64,000 nucleotides of DNA from Methylomonas sp. LW13 (GCF_016865255.1 NZ_CP033381.1:3906001-3970000); one strand, 5' to 3'; shown: positions 28,926-37,756, counted from the first letter of the stretch. The notes: a model not told the origin generated them from the sequence alone. Made by a program: numbers and translations.

Positions 28926-30032
28926 TTACAGCATGGTTCTCTCCACCAACCAGAATGCGCCCATCAAACTGACCGCAATCGAACCGGCTTTCAAAAACTT
29001 CTCGGCCGTCTCTATCTTATTATTTAGCCACCAGATCATCGGCAACACGATAGCCGCGACGGCGATTTGCCCGGTTTCTATGCCCAAGTTGAACGACAAT
29101 AAGGGCAACAAAATCCCGGTATCGCCGGACGAAATATCCATTTCCTGCAAAACCCCGGCAAACCCAAAACCGTGGATCAAGCCAAATCCGAAAGTCAGCC
29201 AATGCCGCCCTTTGGGATGGTCGCCGCGGATGATGTTTTCTACCCCCACATAGATAATCGTCGCGGCAATAAACGGCTCCACGAAACTGCTCGGCAGTTC
29301 AATCAGATTAAGCCCGGCGCAAGCCAGCGTGATGGAATGGGCAACGGTAAAAAACGTGATGATTTTTAAGGCCGGCCAAAAGCTGTGAGTGACCGCCAAC
29401 AGTGCGAACAAAAACAGCAAATGATCGTAACCGGTGAGAATATGCTCGATACCCAGCTTAAAAAAATCGCCGAACGCCGCAAACGGAGCTTGGGGGGACT
29501 CCGCGGCCACGGCGTTGGCGATTGGTAAACTGATTTGATCGTCGTGTTTGCCCAGCATTTTTTCGCTGAGCGCTTTGCCGTTGGCGTCCCTGACCGTCAA
29601 ATACTGCTGATGGCCGTCGGGCAGCAAAGCCAAAAACTTCGACTGTACCAACAAAGCGGTTTGCACAGCTCCCGGATAGTGCAGTTCCACCCGCGCATTA
29701 TTTTGATCGTCAAAGCTGACCTGTCCTGGTTCGCTGGGCAGAGCATCATGGCTATCGATATTCACGCGCAGTTGCTCGGCCAATAGTTTGGCAATAGCCG
29801 GCTTGGCCGCTTCGCGCTCGGCTTCGGTCACCTCCGCGTCCAAATCGGCATCCATCGGCGCAAAGGCTTCGATGTCTTGTAAGGCAAAAGTCACCTTGGC
29901 ATCGAGTTGCGCGGGGTTGATCGTTACATCCAGCGAACTTAGACCGGGTGGATGCGCATAAACCCCGGCGGATTGCAGCGTTAACAACACTGCAATCAAG
30001 CTGATAGCCCAGTGGGTTGAAGCAAATTTCAT
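28926..30032 (-). CDS. HupE/UreJ-like membrane protein with periplasmic N-terminal domain
   Basis: Signal peptide (ending GVYA before HPPGL), a soluble domain of about 170 residues, then a HupE/UreJ_2-type membrane region (EHILTGYDHLLFLFALLAV, TVAHSITL, GFGLIHGFGFAG). HupE/UreJ proteins are linked to nickel or cobalt uptake. The ATG at 30032 is preferred: it places the signal peptide correctly and avoids overlap with the receptor gene. It is the third gene of a HupE-TonB receptor-HupE operon. A long GC-rich inverted repeat follows the stop (about 28876-28914). Confidence 0.87.
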   Translation of the reverse strand: MKFASTHWAISLIAVLLTLQSAGVYAHPPGLSSLDVTINPAQLDAKVTFALQDIEAFAPMDADLDAEVTEAEREAAKPAIAKLLAEQLRVNIDSHDALPSEPGQVSFDDQNNARVELHYPGAVQTALLVQSKFLALLPDGHQQYLTVRDANGKALSEKMLGKHDDQISLPIANAVAAESPQAPFAAFGDFFKLGIEHILTGYDHLLFLFALLAVTHSFWPALKIITFFTVAHSITLACAGLNLIELPSSFVEPFIAATIIYVGVENIIRGDHPKGRHWLTFGFGLIHGFGFAGVLQEMDISSGDTGILLPLLSFNLGIETGQIAVAAIVLPMIWWLNNKIETAEKFLKAGSIAVSLMGAFWLVERTML

Positions 30033-30042
30033 CAGGCTATCC

Positions 30043-32259
30043 TTAAAAATTGACCGTGATGGTGCCACGCACCATACGTGGCTCGACCGGATGTTTCATC
30101 AGGCCGGCGCCAGAAACGCCGTTTGGATAGTTATATTCATAGTTGTAGGCAATATCGTTGCTTTGTGAACCGAGAATATTGAAGATGTCGACCTCGAATT
30201 TGTATTGCTTTTGCTTATAACCCGCACCCAAGTTGACGATGTTGGTATCGCCGGCCCAAACCGCGCCGGATTCATCCAGCGGCACGCTGCCGAAGTGGCG
30301 GAAACGCAAGGTGCCGAACAGACCGTTGGGGGCTTCGATCAGGGCACCGGCACTAATGACCCGGCCCACGGAATTGGGGATGTACTTATTGGTCGCACCA
30401 TCCGGTGCTTTGTTGAATTGCGCCGTGGTCAAGGCATAGTCGGCATCCAGCGTCAGCCATTCGGTGGGTTTGTAGTAATTGGTAAACTCGATACCGTAGC
30501 GTTGCGATTTACCATTCACTTCGGTCGTTCCGGCATCGCCGACGAACACCAGCTCCTCACTGGATTGCAACCACCACAAGGCAAAGGTGCTGTTCAAACC
30601 GGGGATGATATTGGTACGCGCACCCACTTCGCCGCCGCGCGACCAGGCCGCCGGGCGGATGCGCGGACTAACCGCATTGCCATCGGGGTCAAACTCGGTG
30701 CCGGTGACCGGATGCACTTGCAGCGTGGTGCCGCGCGCGTCGTTGGAGTGATAGCCGTAACCGATATTCGCGAAGTATTCGGTGTTGTACCAGGGACCGA
30801 CCACCAGACTCAATTTCGGGCTGATCATGGCTTTGCCGCGACTGCCGGAGTTAGCGGCGTTGGTCTCAGCCGTGCCACTGCCGCTGGCCAGCACTTCGAC
30901 GTCATTATTAATGAAATCGCCGCGCAAACCGGCGATGGTGCGGACTTTATCGTGCCAGTGGGTAGTATTTTTGAAATAAGTACCCACGGTGGTCACACCA
31001 ACATTGCTCTTGCTGACGGTATTGACGATCTGCCGGGCTGTGGTTTCGTATAGACCCAAGTCCATGATCTGGTCATTACGAAATTGCAGGCCAATGCTGT
31101 TGTCCATTTCAAAGCCGAACAGCTTGTTATAGCGGGTGTGTTCGAAATGACCGCCAGTTTGCACGCGGCGTTCGGTTTGCAAAATCTGGTCGCCGTCGCC
31201 GCCGCGGGTAAAGCCACTGAAATTGGAGAACAAATTCAAATCGGTGTAGACCGCGTAGATATTCGCGTCGTTTTTCCAGTTGCCGCCCTGGTTCCAGAAG
31301 CTGGCCGAGGCGCTATAACGATTGCTCTCGCCGCCGTCGGTAGGATCCATGCTGCCGTACAGACCGATGGCACCGCTATCAATAGCCGCCTGCGGAATCT
31401 GATTGGTGGCGGTCCAGCTATTGGTGTAAGCCTTGCCGTTAATTGCCATCCCCCAATCGCCGCGATCCAATGTGTAGCGTAACTGGCCGTTGAATTTTTT
31501 CGAATTTTCCGGCACTTCCCAGACGCCGTTGTAGAGATTGAATTCGCCGGCATACAGCAAATCGCCGTCGCCAACTTTGCTGGAATTGGCCACCAGCGTT
31601 CGGTAGTAATCAAACGAACCGGCGGTAAATTTGGCGATACCTTTATCCAGCCTGTCCATACTGAACATTTTGGCGTAACCGGCCGCCGAGAAGTCCCCCA
31701 CTTCCGCGTAATACGGGCCTTTGCCGTATTCCACTTTTTTCACCAGCTCCGGAATGATGCTGTTGATGTCCATATAACCTTGGCCGTGGGCGTGGGTAGT
31801 CATGTTCATCGGGATGCCGTCGACATAAGTCGTAAAATCGGTACCGTGGTCCAAGTTAAAGCCGCGCAGAAAGTATTGATTGGCCTTACCGGAGCCGCTG
31901 TGCTGGGTGGCGATGGCGCCGGGCACCACTTCGACCAATTCGCCGTTCCGCGAGAACGGCCGGTATTCGAATTGCTTCTGGCTGACTTCGCCTTGCGAGG
32001 CCGACGGTGCAATGCCGATCAGGTTTTTGCCGCGGCCGTCTTCTTCCACTTGCACCGCTTCCAGTTCTTCGGACTTTTCCACCTTTTTAGCGGTTTTGGC
32101 TTTCTTTGTGCTCTGTTGCGAGGTCTCTTGCGCCGTTTGTTCGACAGGTTCCGCGTCGGCATTTGGTGCGGCGTTCAGATCCGCACAGGCCAGACCTAAA
32201 ATAATTTCCAGGCCGATGACCAGGTGCTTCTTTTTGAAATAGGTATTGCAGGATTTCAT
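30043..32259 (-). CDS. TonB-dependent receptor in a HupE operon
   Basis: A 738-residue receptor: a signal-like N-terminus (about 1-31), a Lys/Glu-rich linker, TonB-box area near LEAVQVEED, plug (FLRGFNLDHGTDFTTYVDGIPMN split around His-rich MTTHAHGQGYMD) and a barrel ending GTITVNF. The His cluster in the plug loop is notable for a metal ligand. It sits 1 base after the upstream HupE gene and 10 bases before the downstream HupE-like gene, so nickel, cobalt or a chelate of them is the likely cargo (inference from context). Confidence 0.92.
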   Translation of the reverse strand: MKSCNTYFKKKHLVIGLEIILGLACADLNAAPNADAEPVEQTAQETSQQSTKKAKTAKKVEKSEELEAVQVEEDGRGKNLIGIAPSASQGEVSQKQFEYRPFSRNGELVEVVPGAIATQHSGSGKANQYFLRGFNLDHGTDFTTYVDGIPMNMTTHAHGQGYMDINSIIPELVKKVEYGKGPYYAEVGDFSAAGYAKMFSMDRLDKGIAKFTAGSFDYYRTLVANSSKVGDGDLLYAGEFNLYNGVWEVPENSKKFNGQLRYTLDRGDWGMAINGKAYTNSWTATNQIPQAAIDSGAIGLYGSMDPTDGGESNRYSASASFWNQGGNWKNDANIYAVYTDLNLFSNFSGFTRGGDGDQILQTERRVQTGGHFEHTRYNKLFGFEMDNSIGLQFRNDQIMDLGLYETTARQIVNTVSKSNVGVTTVGTYFKNTTHWHDKVRTIAGLRGDFINNDVEVLASGSGTAETNAANSGSRGKAMISPKLSLVVGPWYNTEYFANIGYGYHSNDARGTTLQVHPVTGTEFDPDGNAVSPRIRPAAWSRGGEVGARTNIIPGLNSTFALWWLQSSEELVFVGDAGTTEVNGKSQRYGIEFTNYYKPTEWLTLDADYALTTAQFNKAPDGATNKYIPNSVGRVISAGALIEAPNGLFGTLRFRHFGSVPLDESGAVWAGDTNIVNLGAGYKQKQYKFEVDIFNILGSQSNDIAYNYEYNYPNGVSGAGLMKHPVEPRMVRGTITVNF

Positions 32260-32260
32260 C

Positions 32261-33697
32261 TCAGCTCCGGGAGGTATTTAGTAAAGGCGATGGGTGACGC
32301 GAAGCGCCGGCAGGGTGTCGCATAAGGTCTTCCTCGATGTGCGTTATTGTTTTAGTTGTTATTGTTTTGGGGGTATTGCCTGGACCGAAATCGGTCGAAT
32401 TTTCTAAACCGCGCGCTATGAGCCGTTGAACGCCGACAGCGCGAGAATGAACCGGGAGGAATAAACGTGCCGAGCAAAGCGCTGGCTCGGGGAGCGAAAA
32501 CTGCTTGCTGGAAACCACAGCCGCTAAAGCGTCCGGCTGTAACTCGTTAAATGATTGGGTATTAAAATCGCCGAGGAGAGTGCTGGCGAAAATCGGTTGA
32601 AGACGGGGCGCTTCAACAGTGGAAACCGGGGACTTGCGAAGAGTAAAAGAGGTGCTTACAACAAAGAAATTCGAATAGGCAGGCGGCGATGTGCGACCGA
32701 CGCCACTGCTGGACAAATGCGTACCCGGCGTATGATTGATGTCCGGAAACAGCTGCCTGAAGTGTAAGTTGCCCAGTGCTGCCAGACCATCGAAATCGAC
32801 GATAGCCTTGAACAGCACCGACAGATTCTGCAAATAAGCGCTCAATGAAGCACTGAGCCCAAGGGTTTGACCGTCCGTAGCGCAAGCCTTTGTCGCCGAA
32901 TATCCGGCCGGACTACCCAATGCTTGACCGCCCGAAACCGCATCATCCAGCCCCATCGCAGCTACTTGCCGCTCAAAATCAGGCCGCTCGGCCAACGCTC
33001 CGGTATTGAATAAGTCCGTCCAGTTGCTCAACGCTGTTGAACTGGTATTCTGATTTAGCGTTGTAATGTTGCCGGTGTCGCTGACCATGGCGTCAGCGGC
33101 TCTGGCCATCGCGGCTTGCGAGAATAACAAAGTCAGCAAGCAGGTAACGGTCAACACCACCAATTTAGCCACCAGTATCCCGGCGCCGTGCAGCAACAGC
33201 GTCGCCAGCATAAAGCCCAGCGTGTAAGACAACAAACTAGCCGACGTGGATATTTCCTGGCCATGGGCAAAGCCGTGGAAAAACGCGAAAAAGGCGACGA
33301 TAAAGACGTTGACCTTAGCGCTGAAACGAATCTTGCGGGTAATCAGCACGGCAAACACCGCGCAGGACAATAGGATGATGCCTTCGACGCTGGGAATCGT
33401 CAGTCCTGCGGCGCCGGCCAATCCGCCCAAGCTCATCACGCCGACAAAGGCCAACGGCAACATCCAGATCGCTTGACCGCGTAATTGCGCAGCCCAGATC
33501 CCCACCGCCAACATGGTCAGCAGGTGATCCCAGCCCCCCAAGGGATGACTGAAGCCATTGTTCCAACCGATATTGTCCAAACCGCCAAAAATATTGAGCA
33601 ACGGAAATAACAACCCAAACGCCAAAGCCAGGCACGACGCGAGCCATAAACGGCTGCGGGCTGACTTTGTTAGCTTGGTTTGAAACTGAAATTGCAT
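32261..33697 (-). CDS. HupE/UreJ-type permease with an unusual 275-residue C-terminal extension
   Basis: Residues about 15-200 are a HupE/UreJ domain: helices with the metal signature HPLGGWDHLLTMLAVGIW and a second motif FFHGFAHGQE. After the last helix (ending near AMARAADAM) there are about 275 further residues rich in Ser/Thr/Pro/Leu, which I do not recognise and which look poorly structured. Typical HupE proteins end near 200 residues. The extension may be a real soluble domain or a read-through of former intergenic DNA. The gene is first in an operon with a TonB receptor (1-base gap) and lies downstream of nikR. Confidence 0.78.
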   Translation of the reverse strand: MQFQFQTKLTKSARSRLWLASCLALAFGLLFPLLNIFGGLDNIGWNNGFSHPLGGWDHLLTMLAVGIWAAQLRGQAIWMLPLAFVGVMSLGGLAGAAGLTIPSVEGIILLSCAVFAVLITRKIRFSAKVNVFIVAFFAFFHGFAHGQEISTSASLLSYTLGFMLATLLLHGAGILVAKLVVLTVTCLLTLLFSQAAMARAADAMVSDTGNITTLNQNTSSTALSNWTDLFNTGALAERPDFERQVAAMGLDDAVSGGQALGSPAGYSATKACATDGQTLGLSASLSAYLQNLSVLFKAIVDFDGLAALGNLHFRQLFPDINHTPGTHLSSSGVGRTSPPAYSNFFVVSTSFTLRKSPVSTVEAPRLQPIFASTLLGDFNTQSFNELQPDALAAVVSSKQFSLPEPALCSARLFLPVHSRAVGVQRLIARGLENSTDFGPGNTPKTITTKTITHIEEDLMRHPAGASRHPSPLLNTSRS

Positions 33698-33744
33698 GAG
33701 ATTTATCTGGGTTTATCGGTCTTAAAGCTCGATCTATGCGCCAC

Positions 33745-33771
33745 GTAGGACAAAACGGAAAACCATCATAC
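33745..33771. promoter_or_regulatory. Weak NikR-like operator candidate upstream of the HupE gene
   Basis: GTAGGA, 15 bases, TCATAC. This resembles the E. coli NikR site (GTATGA-N16-TCATAC), but one arm has mismatches and the spacer is one base short. It lies about 50-75 bases upstream of the HupE start. Confidence 0.25.
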
Positions 33772-33862
33772 GATAGAAGTCACATTTTTTAAAATTATGA
33801 AGATTTAATAAAATATCTTATTATCTTCACCAGCAAACTGCTCGTGCCGCCAACTCGGGCCT

Positions 33863-34330
33863 TCAAGTACGCGGATGAAAGTGGCTGTGAGTATGATCGT
33901 GGTGACCATGCTGGTGATGCGACATTGCCATTTTCACCGGCACCAAGTTTAGCGATGCGTGGCGCACACCGGTTTCGGCGGACATTTTGTCTGCCAGCGA
34001 CCGAATTCGTTGAGTCATGCCGCGCAGAAACAAGGTTTCCATGCAGTCGTCGTGATCGAGATGCACATGCATGGACGACACGACTAGGTCGTGGGCGTCG
34101 TGTTGCAGGCTGGTTAGGCGTTCGGCCAAATTGCGTTCGTGATGATTGTAGACATAGGACAGCGTGGCGATGCTGTAGATGGCCTCATCCTTGCTGAGAC
34201 GCTTGGTTTCGATTTCCTTGCGCAATAAATCGCGTACGGCTTCGGAACGGTTGGAGTAGCCGCGCGCTGCAATCCATTGATCGAATTCGGCGGCCAAATC
34301 GTCGTTGAGAGAGATGGTAAAACGTTCCAA
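33863..34330 (-). CDS. nikR: Nickel-responsive regulator NikR
   Basis: A ribbon-helix-helix N-terminus (ERFTISLNDDLAAEFDQWI, NRSEAVRDLLR) is followed by an ACT-like nickel-binding domain. The nickel ligands line up with E. coli NikR shifted by one: His77, His88, His90 and Cys96 (MHVHLDHDDC). The C-terminus carries a His-rich tail (HHQHGHHDHTHSHFH) that E. coli NikR lacks. As a nickel-dependent repressor it probably controls the adjacent HupE/TonB receptor operon. Confidence 0.93.
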   Translation of the reverse strand: MERFTISLNDDLAAEFDQWIAARGYSNRSEAVRDLLRKEIETKRLSKDEAIYSIATLSYVYNHHERNLAERLTSLQHDAHDLVVSSMHVHLDHDDCMETLFLRGMTQRIRSLADKMSAETGVRHASLNLVPVKMAMSHHQHGHHDHTHSHFHPRT

Positions 34331-34343
34331 AGTCGGCTCCTGT

Positions 34344-34374
34344 CGTTATTGTTATTGGATCGCCGATTATAACG
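34344..34374. promoter_or_regulatory. Inverted repeat upstream of nikR
   Basis: CGTTAT at 34344-34349 and ATAACG at 34369-34374 with a 19-base spacer, 14 bases before the nikR start and in the divergent promoter region. It could be the NikR operator in this organism, or part of a promoter. Confidence 0.3.
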
Positions 34375-34458
34375 CAAAGCCCTGATTCGCTGGCGTTTAC
34401 GCCGATATAGATACCCGCCGCACTGCCGGCGCGATTAAAACAACAAGAGGCATTTTTC

Positions 34459-35037
34459 ATGTCCGCCGGACATTACATACACGACAACTTCAGCAAACTC
34501 GTCATTCGCAGCCAAGTCGGTATTGCCTTAACACTGCTGTTGATATTAACAGCTTCCGACTTTTGGTATCCGAGCGACTATAGCCTGAAGGCCGGCGTGC
34601 ATGGCGTGAGCGCTATCCTCGCTGTCGTGGTCGGCACCTATCTTACCCATCGTGCCATTCCGTTGATAAAAGGCATGCACGTCAGACTTGAATCGTTGCG
34701 CCACTGGCTGCTGGCCGCCACCCTGCTAAATCTGGCCGGCGCGATTAGCGGCAACTGGATCTATATGCGCTACCGCGGACAGGACGGTCCGCGCGACTGG
34801 ATATTGGCTCATGTGCCGGCAATTCATAACGTGCTGATGGAATTCAAGGAATTCGTCTCGCTATTCCCGTTTCCGCTGATGCTATTGGCAACCGCGACAC
34901 TGTACTACTACGGCCTATCGATCCAAATGCGCCGCGACCTGACCCGCTTCGTCGGCATCACAATCCTGGTGTCATGGAGTTTTCTGATGATCGGCTTCGT
35001 GGTTGGCTTGGTACTGGCCAAACTGCGCTTTGTTTGA
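34459..35037 (+). CDS. Multi-pass membrane protein of unknown function
   Basis: 192 residues with about five membrane helices (about 16-34, 45-63, 83-103, 120-145, 160-187) and a His- and Arg-bearing loop. Not recognised; the size and spaced histidines (THRAIPLIKGMH, HVPAIHNVLMEF) leave room for a haem- or metal-binding role, but none is proven. It is the first gene of a plus-strand cluster with a second membrane protein, a CopC-like protein, a membrane-anchored exported protein and a cytochrome c lipoprotein. Confidence 0.75.
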   Translation: MSAGHYIHDNFSKLVIRSQVGIALTLLLILTASDFWYPSDYSLKAGVHGVSAILAVVVGTYLTHRAIPLIKGMHVRLESLRHWLLAATLLNLAGAISGNWIYMRYRGQDGPRDWILAHVPAIHNVLMEFKEFVSLFPFPLMLLATATLYYYGLSIQMRRDLTRFVGITILVSWSFLMIGFVVGLVLAKLRFV

Positions 35038-35039
35038 CG

Positions 35040-35468
35040 GTGACCCGCGTGATACATAATCAAAACCAAACCGATTCCAATAACGAGCCCCTCTATTCCG
35101 GGCCGGTGGTAGCGGCCAGCCTAGCCCTATTATTGGCATTTTTGACCTTGATGGTCAGCCACCATATTTCGCGATTGTCGCCCGGCCTGGACAAGTTAGT
35201 GCATAGCTTCGGCTATTGGATTCCGGGTTCGCAAGGCAAGGGTCCGGACGGCAGCATAGGCTCGTATACGGGCAAGGAAACCCTGGCTATCGGCGTCTGG
35301 TTATTAAGTTGGCTGGCATTTCATTTGCTCTGGCGCAAACAGGATTTGGATCTGACGACCTGGACCCGGGTTTTCGTCATTAGTCTGGCGGCGATAACCT
35401 TGGGCTTCTTTCACCCCTTATCCGATCCGCTGGTACTGTTCATCGCCGGTTTCTTCGGCCTGCCCTAA
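35040..35468 (+). CDS. Small membrane protein of unknown function
   Basis: About 142 residues if it starts at the GTG at 35040, two bases after the previous stop; a second GTG at 35049 is also possible. A reading frame that extends upstream inside the previous gene is not believed. Membrane helices lie near residues 20-42, 80-100 and 110-135. Histidines occur in VSHHISRL and KLVHSFGYW. The family is not recognised. It is followed 9 bp later by the CopC-like gene and is probably in one operon. Confidence 0.7.
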   Translation: MTRVIHNQNQTDSNNEPLYSGPVVAASLALLLAFLTLMVSHHISRLSPGLDKLVHSFGYWIPGSQGKGPDGSIGSYTGKETLAIGVWLLSWLAFHLLWRKQDLDLTTWTRVFVISLAAITLGFFHPLSDPLVLFIAGFFGLP

Positions 35469-35477
35469 GGAAACTCC

Positions 35478-35867
35478 ATGCGTAAGCTTTTAAATCCATT
35501 CATCCCGGTGTTGCTGGCATTGGCCAGCCCAATTAGCCTTGCCGAAGGCGTGCTGTTAAAGTCCGACCCCAAAAATAACGCCGAAGTGACCGGTTTCGAC
35601 GGCACGGTGAAATTCTGGTTCAGTGGTAACGTCGGCGAGCGTTCACCTTCGGTCGTCGTCGTCGATGCCCAAGGCAAGCGGGTGGACAACGGCGATGCCC
35701 GCCTAGTCCTCGGCGAACGCCATCGGCTAACCGCCACCACCCAAACATTGCCGCCCGGCGATTACGCCACCCGCTACCGGGTGATTACCGAAGACGGGCT
35801 AATCGTCAGCGGGGTTTCCAAATTTTCCATCGTCGCCGAATCGGCGCCCGGGGAGGCCAAACCATGA
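35478..35867 (+). CDS. CopC-like periplasmic protein lacking copper-site histidines
   Basis: 129 residues: signal peptide (about 1-22, ending ISLA) and a CopC/YobA beta-sandwich (LLKSDPKNNAEV, VKFWFSGNV, YATRYRVITEDGLIVSGVSKF). Canonical CopC binds Cu(II) through an N-terminal His and the DGH motif. Here the mature protein should start with Glu, and DGH is DGL, so both histidines are missing. AAGGA precedes the ATG. Its stop overlaps the next start by four bases. Confidence 0.85.
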   Translation: MRKLLNPFIPVLLALASPISLAEGVLLKSDPKNNAEVTGFDGTVKFWFSGNVGERSPSVVVVDAQGKRVDNGDARLVLGERHRLTATTQTLPPGDYATRYRVITEDGLIVSGVSKFSIVAESAPGEAKP

Positions 35868-36490
35868 TTCGTATCAGCCGACTTTCCGCTGCTTTATTGT
35901 TGTTCACGACCGGCTTGCAACTGGCTATGGCATCGGTGCCGCTGGGCGGTAACCGCAAAGGCGCCAACGGCAGCTACGATCTTTACGGTTGCATGCTGAC
36001 CAATGACTATTACGTGGTCAATTTTGCCGCCTACCAGATCGATCCTAATCGTGCCAAGGACGACAAATCCGTACCTCAGGCCGAATGCGTCGATCTGCCG
36101 CACGTCGGCAAAACTCAGATTGCGATCGATTTGCTGGATCTGGATGTACGCAAGAAGCCGGTGGCATTGAAAATACTACGCGAAGACGGCCAATCCATAG
36201 CCGAATTACCGATGGCCGTGGTTAAGCAAGGCGTATTGACGACGACAGTGGATTTTAAAACGCCGGGTAAATACCAAGCCGTGCTGTTCGTCAAGGACGA
36301 CGACTTGCATACGCCACCGGAGATCAGCGCGCTTCACATGCCGCTGACCGTTGGCTTGCTTGTGGAACCAACGGCCACTAGCGGCAATAGCCTATGGATT
36401 TTGGTGGGGTTGCTGGGCGGATTGATAGCACTGGCGGCCTACTTAGTGCCGCGCTGGCTAAAGCCCAATCCAGCTCATACACCGCGTTAA
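35864..36490 (+). CDS. Exported protein with C-terminal membrane anchor, unknown function
   Basis: 208 residues: signal peptide (about 1-23), a soluble domain with two conserved-looking cysteines (YGCMLTND, AECVDLPHVG) and a C-terminal helix (about 176-196) before a basic tail. The beta-rich stretch around KTPGKYQAVLFVKDDD resembles an Ig-like or FixH-type fold, but I cannot place it. It overlaps the CopC-like gene by ATGA, so the two are translated together and probably act together in the periplasm. Confidence 0.75.
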   Translation: MIRISRLSAALLLFTTGLQLAMASVPLGGNRKGANGSYDLYGCMLTNDYYVVNFAAYQIDPNRAKDDKSVPQAECVDLPHVGKTQIAIDLLDLDVRKKPVALKILREDGQSIAELPMAVVKQGVLTTTVDFKTPGKYQAVLFVKDDDLHTPPEISALHMPLTVGLLVEPTATSGNSLWILVGLLGGLIALAAYLVPRWLKPNPAHTPR

Positions 36491-36637
36491 CCCCGATTTC
36501 GTCGCTCCGACCACAACGGGCCTGCCTGCCGTAACCACATGCTAGGGGCCGAACGAAAAGATGCCGGCGCGCCGCGTATGTCGCGACCGTCGGTAGTCAA
36601 TACCCTGCTTTCACTCTGTCTTGCAAAGGAACCCCCT

Positions 36638-37117
36638 ATGACACCAATCCGATTTAAATCGACCATACTGGCCGCTTGCGTGTTATCGCTAACCGCCTGT
36701 GCCTCCCATCACCACCACGATGAACAGCACGCCGACGCCGGTTTCGTACCAGGCCTGGGTGAAATCATGGCGCAAACCGCCACTCGCCACGCCAAATTAT
36801 GGTTTGCCGGTCAGGCCGAAAACTGGGCACTGGCGGCCTATGAAATCGACGAACTGCACGAAGGGATGGAAGATGCCGGTAAGTACCACCCCACGCATAA
36901 GCAGATCAAACAAGCGATTCCGGAATTGATCGCCCAATATGTCGACCAGCCACTCACAGCGCTGGAACAAGCGATAAACGCCAAAAACAAAGCTGAGTTT
37001 ATTGCCAATTACGATAAGCTCACCGCTGGTTGCAACGCCTGCCACCAAGCCACCGAATTTGGCTTTAACGTGGTTCAACGCCCCAGTCTCAACCCCTTTG
37101 CCAACCAGGCTTTCTAA
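36638..37117 (+). CDS. Lipoprotein monohaem cytochrome c
   Basis: 159 residues. A lipoprotein signal ends LTAC at residues 16-19, followed by a His-rich segment (ASHHHHDE). A helical domain follows (HAKLWFAGQAENWALAAYEI, DELHEGMED) and a single haem motif CNACH near the C-terminus, as in cytochrome c'-like small proteins. The ATG at 36638 is chosen for its AAAGGA and the lipobox; the frame upstream of it is open but not credible. It is the last gene of the CopC-like cluster, suggesting a redox role in the envelope. Confidence 0.85.
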   Translation: MTPIRFKSTILAACVLSLTACASHHHHDEQHADAGFVPGLGEIMAQTATRHAKLWFAGQAENWALAAYEIDELHEGMEDAGKYHPTHKQIKQAIPELIAQYVDQPLTALEQAINAKNKAEFIANYDKLTAGCNACHQATEFGFNVVQRPSLNPFANQAF

Positions 37118-37321
37118 CCAACGGTAAAAGCCAACTTCTGCCGTCATCGAAGTTGGCACACTCGAATAACAGTGGGAGGTATCGGCGTTTTTTGACGTTC
37201 ATTTTCTTGCCTATCCCTGTGTAAAACGACCCGTTATTTCTTCATCGCGCTATTTTTTCCGGCCTCTTAAATTGTCCACGCCGACCCAGTCGGCGGCGAC
37301 TTCCGGTATTTTCTTCCGCGC

Positions 37322-37348
37322 AAAAAAAAAGGGCAGCCTAAGCTGCCC
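37322..37348 (-). terminator. Rho-independent terminator downstream of the 37.4 kb gene
   Basis: On the minus strand GGGCAGC-TTAG-GCTGCCC is followed by nine T residues. It ends the transcript of the secreted helical protein gene 40 bases upstream. Confidence 0.9.
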
Positions 37349-37387
37349 AAACTGCATACATGAAGTATTTGTGTTGTCAAAATGCCA

Positions 37388-37756
37388 TTACTGGAATTTT
37401 GTCAGACCGGCAAAGCCTTCTCTGGCTTCTTTAAGTTCTTGTTCTGCCGCAGCAAAATCCGACTTTTTAGCCAATTCTCTGGCTTTTTTCAATTTCAAAA
37501 CTACTTTGTCGCGTTCGAATTCGAATTTATAGTTGGCGCTAAGTTCGCTGGCGCTTTGTGACGCTTCCTTGATCAACGTGGCTATTTTTGTCGAATCAGC
37601 GGACGGAATCGCATCCAAAGCGGCTTGCATATGCGCATCCACTTCTTTCAACACCTCTGGCACGGTTTTGTGGACTTCTTTTGCGTATGTCACGCTGGAA
37701 AAGCCCAGAATCGAAACCAGCAGAGTTGATGCGATAAAAATTTTCTTTAATGTCAT
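37388..37756 (-). CDS. Small secreted helical protein
   Basis: 122 residues from the ATG at 37756 (GAGG 8 bases before). Signal peptide about 1-25 (ending VTYA), then an all-helical, Lys/Glu/Ala-rich domain (LKEVDAHMQAALDAI, AAEQELKEAREGFAGL). No cysteines or haem motif are present; the helical pattern recalls cytochrome b562 or small metal-binding four-helix proteins, but this is not proven. The downstream terminator makes it a single-gene unit. Confidence 0.75.
   Translation of the reverse strand: MTLKKIFIASTLLVSILGFSSVTYAKEVHKTVPEVLKEVDAHMQAALDAIPSADSTKIATLIKEASQSASELSANYKFEFERDKVVLKLKKARELAKKSDFAAAEQELKEAREGFAGLTKFQ

Noticed and set aside
30205..31053. 282-codon plus-strand open frame opposite the TonB receptor
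   Set aside because: It is an antisense shadow of a well-supported receptor gene.
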